A DNA stretch of 64,000 nucleotides from an uncultured Duganella sp. GTDB lineage: Bacteria > Pseudomonadota > Gammaproteobacteria > Burkholderiales > Burkholderiaceae. The position numbers and the translations under genes were made by a program. The notes beneath the pieces were generated by a model, which made no database searches, had not been told where the DNA came from, and saw only the letters and a list, made by a program, of their open reading frames with translations. The stretch is taken from assembly GCA_946482635.1 (NCBI GenBank), contig CAMLSG010000001.1, forward strand, positions 10,339 through 74,338, in the 5' to 3' direction. Positions 12,964 through 21,180 of the stretch are shown here, one piece after another (position 1 is the first letter of the stretch; each line of letters starts with the position of its first letter).

Positions 12964-14151
12964 ATGCGCATCCTGCCAACTCCATTGGCGCTGGCTGCCG
13001 CACTGGCGTGCTGTCCTGCGCAGGCGGATATCAGCGAAACCTTCAAGCCCTTTATCAGCGTGGGGCAGACGTATGACGATAACCTGCTGCGCCTACCGGA
13101 CAACACGCCGGACGGCATCCAGCGTTCGGACCGCGCCACGCAAGCCATTGCCGGCATTGCACTGGACCGCCCGATCGGCCGCCAGAAAATTACCGGCCAG
13201 GCGAAAGTCTCGCGCGTGACTTTCGACCATTACGACCAGCTTGACTATAACGGCAAGGACTTCAGCCTGGACTGGGCCTGGGTGGTCGGCAATCATTTTG
13301 ACGGCAATATCGGCGGCAGCTACCAGCAAGTGCTGACCCCGTTCAACGACTTCCACTCGGAACAGCGCAACCTGCGCACCCAGCGCCGCGAATATGCCAA
13401 CGGCGGCTGGCGCATGCATCCACGCTGGCGCATTTACACTGGCTTCCAGCGCGACCGCTTCGACTACGAGCTGGAAGCGCAAAGCCTGAACAACCGCAAA
13501 GAGGACCGCAGCGAAGTCGGTATCGACTACCACGCATCGAGCGGCAGCAGGGTAGGCCTGGTGGCGCGGCATATCAAAGGCAATTTCCTGAATCCGCGCC
13601 GCATCGGCACTACCTTCCTCGACCAGAACTATACGCAGGACGAGCTGAAAGCCAATATCAACTGGCTGTACAGCGACATCACGCAGTTGCAATTGCTGGC
13701 GGGCTACGCCAAGCGCAAGCACGATACCTTCACCGAGCGCGATACCAGCGGACTGAACGGCCGCGGCACCGTGAACTGGCGGCCGCGCAGCAAGCTGCGT
13801 TTCACCGCCGAGGCCTGGCGCGAATTTGCGGCGGTGGAGAGCATCGTGGTCAACAACAGCGTCAACAAGGGCGCCAGCCTCAATGCCACCTGGGACATCT
13901 CGGCCAAGGTGCAGGCCAATGCCGGCGTCAAGCGCGAGAAGCGGAAATTCGAACGCATGCCTTACGTCACCTTCGATGGTGACCCAAGCGATACCACGCG
14001 CAGCACCAATATCGGCGTGGTCTACCAGCCCTGGCGCAAGGTCCAGCTCAGCGTGACCGGCTTCAAGGACCGCCGTACCGGCACGCCGCTGATCGGCACC
14101 GGCAGCTACAAGGCAAAGGGCGTTTCATTCATGGCGACGGTGCAATTCTGA
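12964..14151 (+). CDS. epsL: Exopolysaccharide outer-membrane beta-barrel protein EpsL
   Basis: Exported protein of 395 residues. A signal peptide (LALAAALACCPAQA) precedes a body of alternating polar/aromatic strands ending in the terminal phenylalanine pattern MATVQF typical of outer-membrane barrels. The opening FKPFISVGQTYDDNLLRLPD is characteristic of the EpsL family of XrtB/PEP-CTERM polysaccharide loci (TIGR03014-like). It probably contributes to polymer passage or anchoring at the outer membrane. The ATG at 12964 gives the signal peptide directly; a longer frame starting at 12793 lies inside the upstream gene. It is followed 15 bases later by the sugar-phosphate transferase. Confidence 0.85.
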   Translation: MRILPTPLALAAALACCPAQADISETFKPFISVGQTYDDNLLRLPDNTPDGIQRSDRATQAIAGIALDRPIGRQKITGQAKVSRVTFDHYDQLDYNGKDFSLDWAWVVGNHFDGNIGGSYQQVLTPFNDFHSEQRNLRTQRREYANGGWRMHPRWRIYTGFQRDRFDYELEAQSLNNRKEDRSEVGIDYHASSGSRVGLVARHIKGNFLNPRRIGTTFLDQNYTQDELKANINWLYSDITQLQLLAGYAKRKHDTFTERDTSGLNGRGTVNWRPRSKLRFTAEAWREFAAVESIVVNNSVNKGASLNATWDISAKVQANAGVKREKRKFERMPYVTFDGDPSDTTRSTNIGVVYQPWRKVQLSVTGFKDRRTGTPLIGTGSYKAKGVSFMATVQF

Positions 14152-14166
14152 TGACAAGGAGCGACG

Positions 14167-15549
14167 ATGACGGTAAACGATATTCCCTTGGTCTCCTTTT
14201 TCCAGCGTGTTCTCGATCCGCTGATCATCATGGGGATGCTGTACGCCACGTCGATGGTGTATGGGGAGCCGTTTACCGGATACTCGCTGGTGCTGATGGT
14301 GCTGGCCTTCTTCATCTCGTCGGCGGTGTACCAGCACGTTGACCCTTACCGCACCTGGCGCAGCGGGCGCATCACGGCCTATGCGCGCGATATCTTCATG
14401 GGGTGGATCGTCACGGCAGTGATCCTGGTCTTCCTCGGCAACGTCAGTGGGCTGGCTTACCACTACGACGAAGCGGTGGTGTTCAGCTGGTTCCTGGCAA
14501 CGCCGTTCGCGCTCCTCATGAGCCACCTGGCGGCACGCCATGTCGGCACCGACCCGGCCAAGGAGAGCGAGGTGCGCTCGGTGGTGATTGTTGGCGCCAA
14601 TGAAGTGGGCACGAAGTTTGCGGGCACGGTAGAGCGCATGCCCAACCTGTTCCTCAGCGTACGCGGCTTCTTCGACGACCGCACGGCCGATCGCCGCAAA
14701 TCGGGGCTGTCGCATCCGGTGCTGGGCAATATGGGCGATGTTGCCGGCTTCGTGCGCGACAACCACATCAAGATGATTTTCATCAGCCAGCCCATCTCGG
14801 CGCAGCCGCGCATCCGCAAGCTGCTCGATGAATTGCAGGACACCACGGCTTCGGTCTATTTCCTGCCCGATATTTATGTGTTCGACCTGATGCAGGCGCG
14901 CTTCGACAGCGTGGGCGGCATGCCGGTGGTCGCGATTTGCGAAACCCCATTTGTCGGCTTCGACGGCATCGTCAAGCGCGCCAGCGACGTGATCATCGGC
15001 AGTGCGATTCTGATGGCGCTGGCGCCGCTGATGCTGGTGATTGCCCTGGCAGTGTGGATCAGTTCGCCTGGTCCGGTGATTTTCCGCCAGCGCCGCTATG
15101 GCCTGTATGGCGAGGAAATCATCGTCTACAAATTCCGCTCGATGCGCGTGACTGAGGATGGTCCGGTGGTGCGCCAAGCCACCGCCCACGATTCGCGCAT
15201 CACGAAGATCGGCGCCTTCCTGCGCCGCACCTCGCTTGATGAATTGCCGCAGTTTATCAACGTGCTGCAAGGATCGATGAGCATTGTCGGGCCACGCCCG
15301 CATGCCGTTGCCCACAACGAACAATACCGCAAGCTAATCAAGGGCTATATGTTGCGCCACAAGGTCAAGCCGGGCATTACCGGCTGGGCCCAGGTCAACG
15401 GCCTGCGTGGTGAAACGGAGACCCTGGAAAAGATGGAGGCGCGTATCCGCTATGACCTGGACTACCTGCGCCACTGGTCGCTGTGGCTCGACCTGTGGAT
15501 CATATTGCGGACAGTCAAGGTGGTGATGAACCGGCAAAACGCGTACTGA
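14167..15549 (+). CDS. Undecaprenyl-phosphate glucose phosphotransferase (polyprenyl glycosylphosphotransferase)
   Basis: Inner-membrane priming enzyme of 460 residues that transfers sugar-1-phosphate from a nucleotide sugar to undecaprenyl phosphate, starting the repeat unit. Four N-terminal membrane segments span roughly residues 10-120. A Rossmann-like middle domain follows (VVIVGANEVGTKFAG near residue 140). The catalytic domain runs from about residue 270 and carries KRASDVIIGSAIL, YKFRSMR, RRTSLDELPQFINVL and GPRPHAV. The SD AAGGAG precedes the ATG at 14167. Length and the WcaJ/PssY-like architecture fit a glucose or galactose transferase; which sugar is not decidable from sequence. Confidence 0.9.
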   Translation: MTVNDIPLVSFFQRVLDPLIIMGMLYATSMVYGEPFTGYSLVLMVLAFFISSAVYQHVDPYRTWRSGRITAYARDIFMGWIVTAVILVFLGNVSGLAYHYDEAVVFSWFLATPFALLMSHLAARHVGTDPAKESEVRSVVIVGANEVGTKFAGTVERMPNLFLSVRGFFDDRTADRRKSGLSHPVLGNMGDVAGFVRDNHIKMIFISQPISAQPRIRKLLDELQDTTASVYFLPDIYVFDLMQARFDSVGGMPVVAICETPFVGFDGIVKRASDVIIGSAILMALAPLMLVIALAVWISSPGPVIFRQRRYGLYGEEIIVYKFRSMRVTEDGPVVRQATAHDSRITKIGAFLRRTSLDELPQFINVLQGSMSIVGPRPHAVAHNEQYRKLIKGYMLRHKVKPGITGWAQVNGLRGETETLEKMEARIRYDLDYLRHWSLWLDLWIILRTVKVVMNRQNAY

Positions 15550-15609
15550 GTCAATCGTGCGCGCTTGGCGCGCTATTAGAATGAGTTGCAACAGTCGAGG
15601 GAGGATATT

Positions 15610-16491
15610 TTGAAGCACATCAACCCGAATATGGCTTTCGCGGGCATGCTGGTTGTCCTCGTTTCCGCCTGCAATAGCAAGGTGGAACAGAAACCAGGCC
15701 AGGCGTTGGCCAATGTCAACGGTGAGGAAATCACCGTGATGCAATTGAACGACGAACTGTCGCGCAGCAATGCTCCAGCCACGCAACAGGAAGCCGCGCG
15801 CAAGCAGGCGCTGGAGGCGCTGATCGACCGCCAGTTGCTGATCAGTGAAGCGGCCAAGGAGAAAGTCGACCGCGACCCGCGCGTGGTGCAGGCAATCGAA
15901 AGGGCACGCTCCGTCATCCTGGCGCAAGCCTATATGCAGAAGCGCCTGGGCACGCCGGCCAAGCCGACTGCGGCCGAGGTGGAAGCCTACTACAGCCAGA
16001 ACCCGCAATTCTTCGCGCAGCGCAAGCATTTCGACATGCGTGAAATCATCTTGCCGACACGCGAGGTGAACGACGAATTGAAGGCGGTAATGGACAAGAC
16101 CCGTTCGCTCGACGACGTCGCCGCCTGGCTCGACCAGCACAAGGTCAAGTACCAGAAGGCGCAACTGAGCCGCAGCGGATCGGAGCTGCCGCCCGAACTG
16201 TCGGCCAAGCTGCTGGCGCTGGCGAAAGGGCAGCTGTTCATCGTTCGCGAAGGCGAGCGCAGCATGCTGGTCACGATCGCCGATATCCGCTCCTCTCCGG
16301 TGGAACTGGATGCGGCACGGCCGCAGATCGAGCAATACCTGGTCGCCAAGAAAGGCAAGGAATCGGCGGAAGAAGAAGTCAAGCGCCTGCGCGCCAGCGC
16401 CAAGATTGCCTATATCAACCAGCCCTCGCCGGTAGCTGACGCGGGCGCCCCAGCCACCGCCCTGGAACGCGGTGTGGCTGGCCTGAAATAA
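15610..16491 (+). CDS. epsD: EpsD-family peptidyl-prolyl cis-trans isomerase lipoprotein
   Basis: Predicted periplasmic lipoprotein of 293 residues. A hydrophobic leader ends in the lipobox VSAC near residue 20, followed by a SurA-like N-terminal helical domain (KQALEALIDRQLLISEA) and a parvulin-like region (KHFDMREIIL). EpsD proteins occur in XrtB polysaccharide loci and probably help fold outer-membrane or periplasmic export parts. I choose the TTG at 15610 because GGGAGG lies 6 bases upstream and it gives a clean signal peptide. An in-frame TTG at 15586 has no ribosome site. Confidence 0.82.
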   Translation: MKHINPNMAFAGMLVVLVSACNSKVEQKPGQALANVNGEEITVMQLNDELSRSNAPATQQEAARKQALEALIDRQLLISEAAKEKVDRDPRVVQAIERARSVILAQAYMQKRLGTPAKPTAAEVEAYYSQNPQFFAQRKHFDMREIILPTREVNDELKAVMDKTRSLDDVAAWLDQHKVKYQKAQLSRSGSELPPELSAKLLALAKGQLFIVREGERSMLVTIADIRSSPVELDAARPQIEQYLVAKKGKESAEEEVKRLRASAKIAYINQPSPVADAGAPATALERGVAGLK

Positions 16492-16511
16492 AACCAGATC
16501 GAGGAGCAATC

Positions 16512-17303
16512 ATGAAACGACTACTGATGTGGATGGTGGCGATGGCATTCGCGCTCGGCGCAGGTATGGCACAGGCGGCCGACCTGACCCTGGGTGCAGG
16601 GGACGTGATCAAGGCTTCCGTGTTCGGCAATCCGGACATGGCGACCGAGACGCGGGTCAGCGAATCGGGCAAGATCACTTTCCCGTTGCTGGGGGAAGTC
16701 AAGGTGAGCGGGATGACGGTGCAGCAGGCCGAGCGCGCCATCGGCGAGCAGCTGGTGAAGAAGGGCTACCTGAAAACAGCCCAGGTCAGCATCATCGTGT
16801 CGCAGATCCAGAGCGCGCAAGTGTCGGTGCTGGGCATGGTGAACCGGCCCGGGCGTTATCCGCTCGATGGCGGCAAGCGCGGTGTGATGGACATGCTGGC
16901 GCAAGCCGGCGGCTTCAATGCCGATGGCGGCGATACGGTGAGCGTGGTGCGTACCCGCGATGGCAAGACCACCAAGACCGTGATCGACGTGGTCGACATG
17001 GTGCGCAATGGGGCGCTGGACAAGGAGATCGAACTGGGGCCCAACGATGTGATCTATGCCGAACGTTCGCCGCGCTTCTACATCTATGGCGAAGTGCAGC
17101 GCCCCGGTTCCTTCCGGCTGGAGCGCACCATGACCGTCAGCCAGGCGCTGGCAGTCGGCGGCGGCCTGACCCCGCGCGGCACTGAAAGCGGCATCAAGAT
17201 CAAGCGCCGTAGCGGCGACGGTTCGGTGCAGGTGATCGCCGCCAAGAACGAGGACGTGGTGCAGACCGACGACGTCATCTTCATCAAGGAAAGCTGGTTC
17301 TAA
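16512..17303 (+). CDS. epsE: Polysaccharide export protein EpsE (Wza/OPX family)
   Basis: A 263-residue exported protein. The signal peptide ending GMAQAA is followed by a poly-export domain (LGAGDVIKASVFGNPDM, then VSESGKITFPLLGEVKVSG) and two SLBB-type repeats (VSVLGMVNRPGRYPLDGG and FYIYGEVQRPGSFRLERTM). It should form the periplasmic/outer-membrane part of the polymer export conduit, partnering the chain-length regulator encoded next, 9 bases downstream. No lipobox is seen, as is usual for the EpsE type. Ribosome site GAGGAG precedes the ATG. Confidence 0.9.
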   Translation: MKRLLMWMVAMAFALGAGMAQAADLTLGAGDVIKASVFGNPDMATETRVSESGKITFPLLGEVKVSGMTVQQAERAIGEQLVKKGYLKTAQVSIIVSQIQSAQVSVLGMVNRPGRYPLDGGKRGVMDMLAQAGGFNADGGDTVSVVRTRDGKTTKTVIDVVDMVRNGALDKEIELGPNDVIYAERSPRFYIYGEVQRPGSFRLERTMTVSQALAVGGGLTPRGTESGIKIKRRSGDGSVQVIAAKNEDVVQTDDVIFIKESWF

Positions 17304-17312
17304 GGAGGTGTT

Positions 17313-18719
17313 ATGAATTTCGCCCAGTTTTTGCTGATCCTCCAGGCGCGCAAGAAGATCGTGCTGCTGACCTTGCTGGTCACGGTGGCCGCCACCCTCG
17401 TAGTCAGCCTGCTGCTGCCCAAGACGTATGAGGCGACCAGTTCGCTGGTGATGAATTACAAGGGCGTCGACCCGCTGACCGGCATGGCCTTGCCAGGCCA
17501 GCTCATGCCCGGCTACATGGCAACCCAGATCGACATCATCAGCAGCAAGAATGTCGCGCTGCGCGTGGTGGACCAGCTCAAGCTGGCCGAAAGCCCAGCC
17601 GTCATCGCCCAGTTCAATGAGTCGACCGGCGGCAAGGGCACGGTGCGCGACTGGCTGGCCGACCTGCTGCAAAAGAAGCTGGACATCGTGCCGGCCAAGG
17701 AAAGCTCGGTGCTGAACGTGACCTTCAAGGCGTCCGACCCGCAGTTCGCGGCGGCGGTGGCCAATGCCTTTGCCGACGAATACCAGAAGATCAATGTGCA
17801 GCTCAAGGTGGAACCGATGAAGAAGGCCACCAACTACTTCAATTCCCAGTTGAAAGTGTTGCGCGATAACCTGGAAGTGGCACAGGCCAAGCTGTCCAAG
17901 TACCAGCAGGAGCACGGCATCGTCAGCGTCGACAACCGGCTCGATGTCGAATCGATGCGCCTGAATGATCTGTCGGCGCAACTGGTGGCGGCGCAGTCGC
18001 AGGCGATGGAAGCCAACTCGCGCCAGGCAGTGGCGCACGGCTCGGGCAACACCTCGCCCGATGTGACGGCCAGCCCGGTGGTGCAGAACCTGCGCGTCAA
18101 CCTGGCGCAGCAGGAATCCAAGCTGGCGGAAATGGGGCAGCGCCTGGGCCGCAACCATCCGCAATACCAGAGCGCGGCGGCCGAAGTGGCGCGCCTGCGG
18201 GCCGGGTTGAACGAGCAGACCGCCCTGGTCACTTCTTCGGTCAGCAACAACGCCAATGTCTTTGCCCAGCGTGAGGCAGCGCTGCGCACGGCGCTGGCCG
18301 ACCAGAAAACCAAAGTACTGCAGCTGAATCGCCAGCGCGACGAAATGAATGTGCTGAACAAGGATGTCGAGAGCGCCCAGCGCGCCTTCGACAATGCCTC
18401 GCAGCGTTCGTCGCAGACCCGCATCGAGGGCGGCAACGACCAATCCGACGTGTCGGTGCTGAACCCGGCCGTGCCGCCGATCGAGCCGGCCGGTCCGCGC
18501 GTGGTGCTGAACACCGTGCTGTCACTGCTGCTGGGCGGCATGCTGGGCATCGGCATTGCCATGCTGTCCGAGATGTTCGATCGCCGCGTGCGGTCGGAAG
18601 CCGACCTGGCCGAAGTCGTCCGCATTCCGGTGCTGGCCACGATCGACTGGAATCCGCCGCGCCAGCGCCGCTTCGGCCTGCCGCACCTGCATGCGCCGCG
18701 CACGCTGCGGCTGAACTGA
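17313..18719 (+). CDS. epsF: Chain-length determinant protein EpsF (Wzz/PCP family)
   Basis: Inner-membrane polysaccharide co-polymerase of 468 residues. A first membrane helix at about residues 17-37 (ALLLLVTVAATLVVSLL-like) is followed by a long periplasmic coiled-coil region (about residues 160-390) with many Gln/Glu/Ala heptads. A second helix near residues 405-425 is preceded by the proline-rich NPAVPPIEPAGP typical of Wzz proteins. A short cytoplasmic tail runs MFDRRVRSEADLAEV. It should set polymer length together with the EpsG partner whose gene begins 10 bases downstream. Strong SD AAGGAGG lies before the ATG. Confidence 0.9.
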   Translation: MNFAQFLLILQARKKIVLLTLLVTVAATLVVSLLLPKTYEATSSLVMNYKGVDPLTGMALPGQLMPGYMATQIDIISSKNVALRVVDQLKLAESPAVIAQFNESTGGKGTVRDWLADLLQKKLDIVPAKESSVLNVTFKASDPQFAAAVANAFADEYQKINVQLKVEPMKKATNYFNSQLKVLRDNLEVAQAKLSKYQQEHGIVSVDNRLDVESMRLNDLSAQLVAAQSQAMEANSRQAVAHGSGNTSPDVTASPVVQNLRVNLAQQESKLAEMGQRLGRNHPQYQSAAAEVARLRAGLNEQTALVTSSVSNNANVFAQREAALRTALADQKTKVLQLNRQRDEMNVLNKDVESAQRAFDNASQRSSQTRIEGGNDQSDVSVLNPAVPPIEPAGPRVVLNTVLSLLLGGMLGIGIAMLSEMFDRRVRSEADLAEVVRIPVLATIDWNPPRQRRFGLPHLHAPRTLRLN

Positions 18720-18729
18720 GGAGGAGCTG

Positions 18730-19602
18730 ATGAACAGCCCATTGCATTTCAATCCCGCCTCGCCGCATGGCGTGGGCGATGCGACGATCGGCGCCTTGCT
18801 GCAGGAAGCGGGCAAGCTGACGCCGGAGAACACCGATGCCGTGCTGCGCATGCAGGAAGAAACCGGGGTCCGCTTCGGCGAGGCGGCGCAGGCGCTGGGC
18901 ATGGTCAGCGCCGCCGACATCCAGCAGGTGCTGGCGCGCCAGTTCGACTATCCCTATATCCCGACGGGTGAAAAGTACTTCTCTTCGCGCCTGGTGGCGG
19001 CCTACGATCCGTTCAGCCGGCAAGTCGAGATGCTGCGTGCGGTGCGCGGCCAGCTGATGCTGCGCTGGTTCGCGCGCGGCCACAAGTCGCTGGCCATCGT
19101 CGGCGTCGAGCCGGGTTCCGGCACCAGCCTGTTTGCCGCCAACCTGGCCGTGGTGTTTTCCCAGCTCGGGCAGAACACGCTGCTGGTCGACGCCAACCTG
19201 CGCCAGCCATCGCAGCATGAGATCTTCAACCTGCAGGGCAAGACCGGCCTGTCCGACATGCTGGCCGGGCGCGCCACCATGGGGGCGGTGACGCGCATCG
19301 AAGCCTTCGAATCGCTGGCCGTGCTGGGCGCGGGCACGCTGCCGCCCAATCCGGCCGAACTGTTGGCGCGCAAGGATTTCACCGGCCTCAACGCCCAGCT
19401 CGAAGCCCTGCATGACGTGGTGCTGTATGACACCTCGGACGTGCTGACCGCCCATGACTCGTTGCCGGTGATGGCGCGCGCCCACGGCGTGCTGCTGGTG
19501 GTGCACAGGAATGCCACCTCGCTCTACGATGTGGCGGCGCTCAGCGAGCAGGTGCGCTATGCCGGCGCCGAGGTCGTCGGTTCGGTGCTGCTGGAGTTCT
19601 GA
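18730..19602 (+). CDS. epsG: EpsG-type chain-length tyrosine-kinase-like ATPase with degenerate P-loop
   Basis: Cytoplasmic partner of EpsF, 290 residues. Residues 15-80 resemble the MshEN/GspE-N fold (IGALLQEAGKLTPENTDAV, FGEAAQALGMVSAADI). Residues 100-290 are a MinD/BY-kinase-like ATPase. The Walker A equivalent at about residues 125-133 reads GVEPGSGTS, lacking the lysine of GxGKT/S, and the Walker A' region reads TLLVDANLR (Asn where a second Asp is usual). There is no C-terminal tyrosine cluster. The protein may therefore bind nucleotide weakly or act as a structural regulator. The downstream exosortase GTG begins 1 base after its stop, suggesting translational coupling. Confidence 0.82.
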   Translation: MNSPLHFNPASPHGVGDATIGALLQEAGKLTPENTDAVLRMQEETGVRFGEAAQALGMVSAADIQQVLARQFDYPYIPTGEKYFSSRLVAAYDPFSRQVEMLRAVRGQLMLRWFARGHKSLAIVGVEPGSGTSLFAANLAVVFSQLGQNTLLVDANLRQPSQHEIFNLQGKTGLSDMLAGRATMGAVTRIEAFESLAVLGAGTLPPNPAELLARKDFTGLNAQLEALHDVVLYDTSDVLTAHDSLPVMARAHGVLLVVHRNATSLYDVAALSEQVRYAGAEVVGSVLLEF

Positions 19603-19603
19603 C

Positions 19604-20488
19604 GTGGATCCGGGCCTGGCCATTCGCCCGCAACCGGCCGCGCGTGCGGCCTTGCGCGACGCGCTGCCCGACTGGCTGCCGGTGGTGGCCGGCATGCTGG
19701 TGCTGTATGTGCCCACTTTCTATCGCCTGTTTACCGGCCTGTGGGCTACCGAGGAACAGGCGCACGGGCCCATCATCCTGCTGCTTGCACTGTGGCTGAT
19801 GTACCGGCAATGGCCGGCCATGCTGGCGCGCGCCGATGGCCAGCCGTCCGCTGCGGGCTGGCCGGTGCTGGGCGTGGGCCTGCTGGCTTATATCCTGGGC
19901 CGCTCGCAAGGCATCATTGCGTTCGAGATCGCCTCCTTCATCCTGCTGCTGGCCGCCGTGCTGATGCTCAAGTGCGGGCGTGGCGCGCTGCGCGTGCAGT
20001 GGTTTGCCTTCTTCTTCATGGCCTTCATGGTGCCTTTGCCCGGTCCGCTGGTCGGCATGCTGACCATGCCGATGAAGATGGCGGTGTCCTGGGCCACCGA
20101 GCACCTGCTGTATGCGGCTGGCTATCCCATCGCGCGCAGCGGCGTGATCCTGCAGGTGGGGCAGTACCAGCTGCTGGTGGCCGATGCGTGCGCGGGCCTG
20201 CAGACCCTGCTCACGCTGGAGGCGCTAGGCCTGTTCTACCTGAACGTGGTGCGGCACTCGTCGGCCTTCCGCAATGTGGCGCTGGCCTTGCTGATCATCC
20301 CGATTTCATTCACCGCCAACGTGATCCGCGTGATCACGCTGTCGCTGGTGACCTATTACCTCGGCGACGCGGCGGGGCAGGGCTTCCTGCACGGCTTTGC
20401 CGGCATGGTGCTATTCATCACGGCGCTGCTGCTGATTATCGGCGTGGACGCCTTCCTGCAATGGTTCGTCAGGTGGCGCAACTCATGA
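19604..20488 (+). CDS. xrtB: Exosortase B (XrtB), PEP-CTERM processing cysteine transpeptidase
   Basis: Multi-pass membrane protein of 294 residues. The exosortase catalytic triad is visible: Cys196 in VADACAGLQTLL, Arg242 in ANVIRVITL and His263 in GFLHGFAGM. About eight hydrophobic helices surround it. It should cleave PEP-CTERM tails and transfer the proteins to a surface anchor. The three PEP-CTERM genes in this window (7842, 43649, 49501 minus) are candidate substrates. The GTG at 19604 lies directly after the epsG stop; longer in-frame starts lie within epsG and encode non-hydrophobic sequence. The gene overlaps epsI by ATGA. Confidence 0.92.
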   Translation: MDPGLAIRPQPAARAALRDALPDWLPVVAGMLVLYVPTFYRLFTGLWATEEQAHGPIILLLALWLMYRQWPAMLARADGQPSAAGWPVLGVGLLAYILGRSQGIIAFEIASFILLLAAVLMLKCGRGALRVQWFAFFFMAFMVPLPGPLVGMLTMPMKMAVSWATEHLLYAAGYPIARSGVILQVGQYQLLVADACAGLQTLLTLEALGLFYLNVVRHSSAFRNVALALLIIPISFTANVIRVITLSLVTYYLGDAAGQGFLHGFAGMVLFITALLLIIGVDAFLQWFVRWRNS

Positions 20489-21171
20489 AAAAATCAATGA
20501 TGGTGAGCGTGGTGCTGGGCGCGCTGATGGTGTGCTCCGCTGCGGCGACGCTGGCGCTGACGCCGACCGCGCGCATGGCCGATGCCGCGGGCCGTTTCAG
20601 CCTGGAGCAGCTGGTGCCGCGCACGTTCGGCGAATGGCAGGTCGATACGCGGGTGATGCCCTTGCAGGTCGATCCCGCGACGCAGGCCAAGCTGGACAAG
20701 ATCTACAACCAGACCCTTGGCCGCACCTATGTCAACCGCAGCGGCGAGCGCATCATGCTGTCGATCGCCTACGGCGGCGACCAGAGCGACAATATGGGCG
20801 TGCACAAGCCGGAGGTGTGCTATACGGCGCAGGGCTTCACGGTGCGCGATGGCCAGAAAGGCAGTCTCGATACGGGACTTGGCGTGCTGCCGGTGAAGCG
20901 CCTGTTTGCCGTTGCCGGCGCGCGCCAGGAGCCGATCACTTACTGGATCACGGTCGGGCACAAGGCGACCATGCCGGGCGTCGAGCAGCGCTTGCAGGAA
21001 TTGCGTTACGGCTTGAGCGGCACGGTGCCGGACGGAATGCTGGTCCGGGTGTCGAGCATCAGCGCCGATTCCGCCCCGGCTTACGCCTTGCATGACCAGT
21101 TCGTGCGTGCGCTGCTGTCGGCGCTCGACAAGCCCGCGCGCGAGCGCCTGGTCGGCGTGTTCGAAGAGTAG
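20485..21171 (+). CDS. epsI: Exosortase-associated protein EpsI (DUF3485)
   Basis: A 228-residue protein with an N-terminal membrane anchor (MMVSVVLGALMVCSAAATLAL) and a periplasmic domain. Family signatures include VPRTFGEWQVD near residue 45 and SDNMGVHKPEVCYTAQGF near residue 108, matching EpsI proteins that are encoded beside or fused to exosortases. Function is unproven; a role in exosortase activity or polymer export is inferred from constant co-occurrence. The ATG overlaps the exosortase stop, so the two are translationally coupled. Confidence 0.88.
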   Translation: MKKSMMVSVVLGALMVCSAAATLALTPTARMADAAGRFSLEQLVPRTFGEWQVDTRVMPLQVDPATQAKLDKIYNQTLGRTYVNRSGERIMLSIAYGGDQSDNMGVHKPEVCYTAQGFTVRDGQKGSLDTGLGVLPVKRLFAVAGARQEPITYWITVGHKATMPGVEQRLQELRYGLSGTVPDGMLVRVSSISADSAPAYALHDQFVRALLSALDKPARERLVGVFEE

Positions 21172-21180
21172 GGGGAGACG

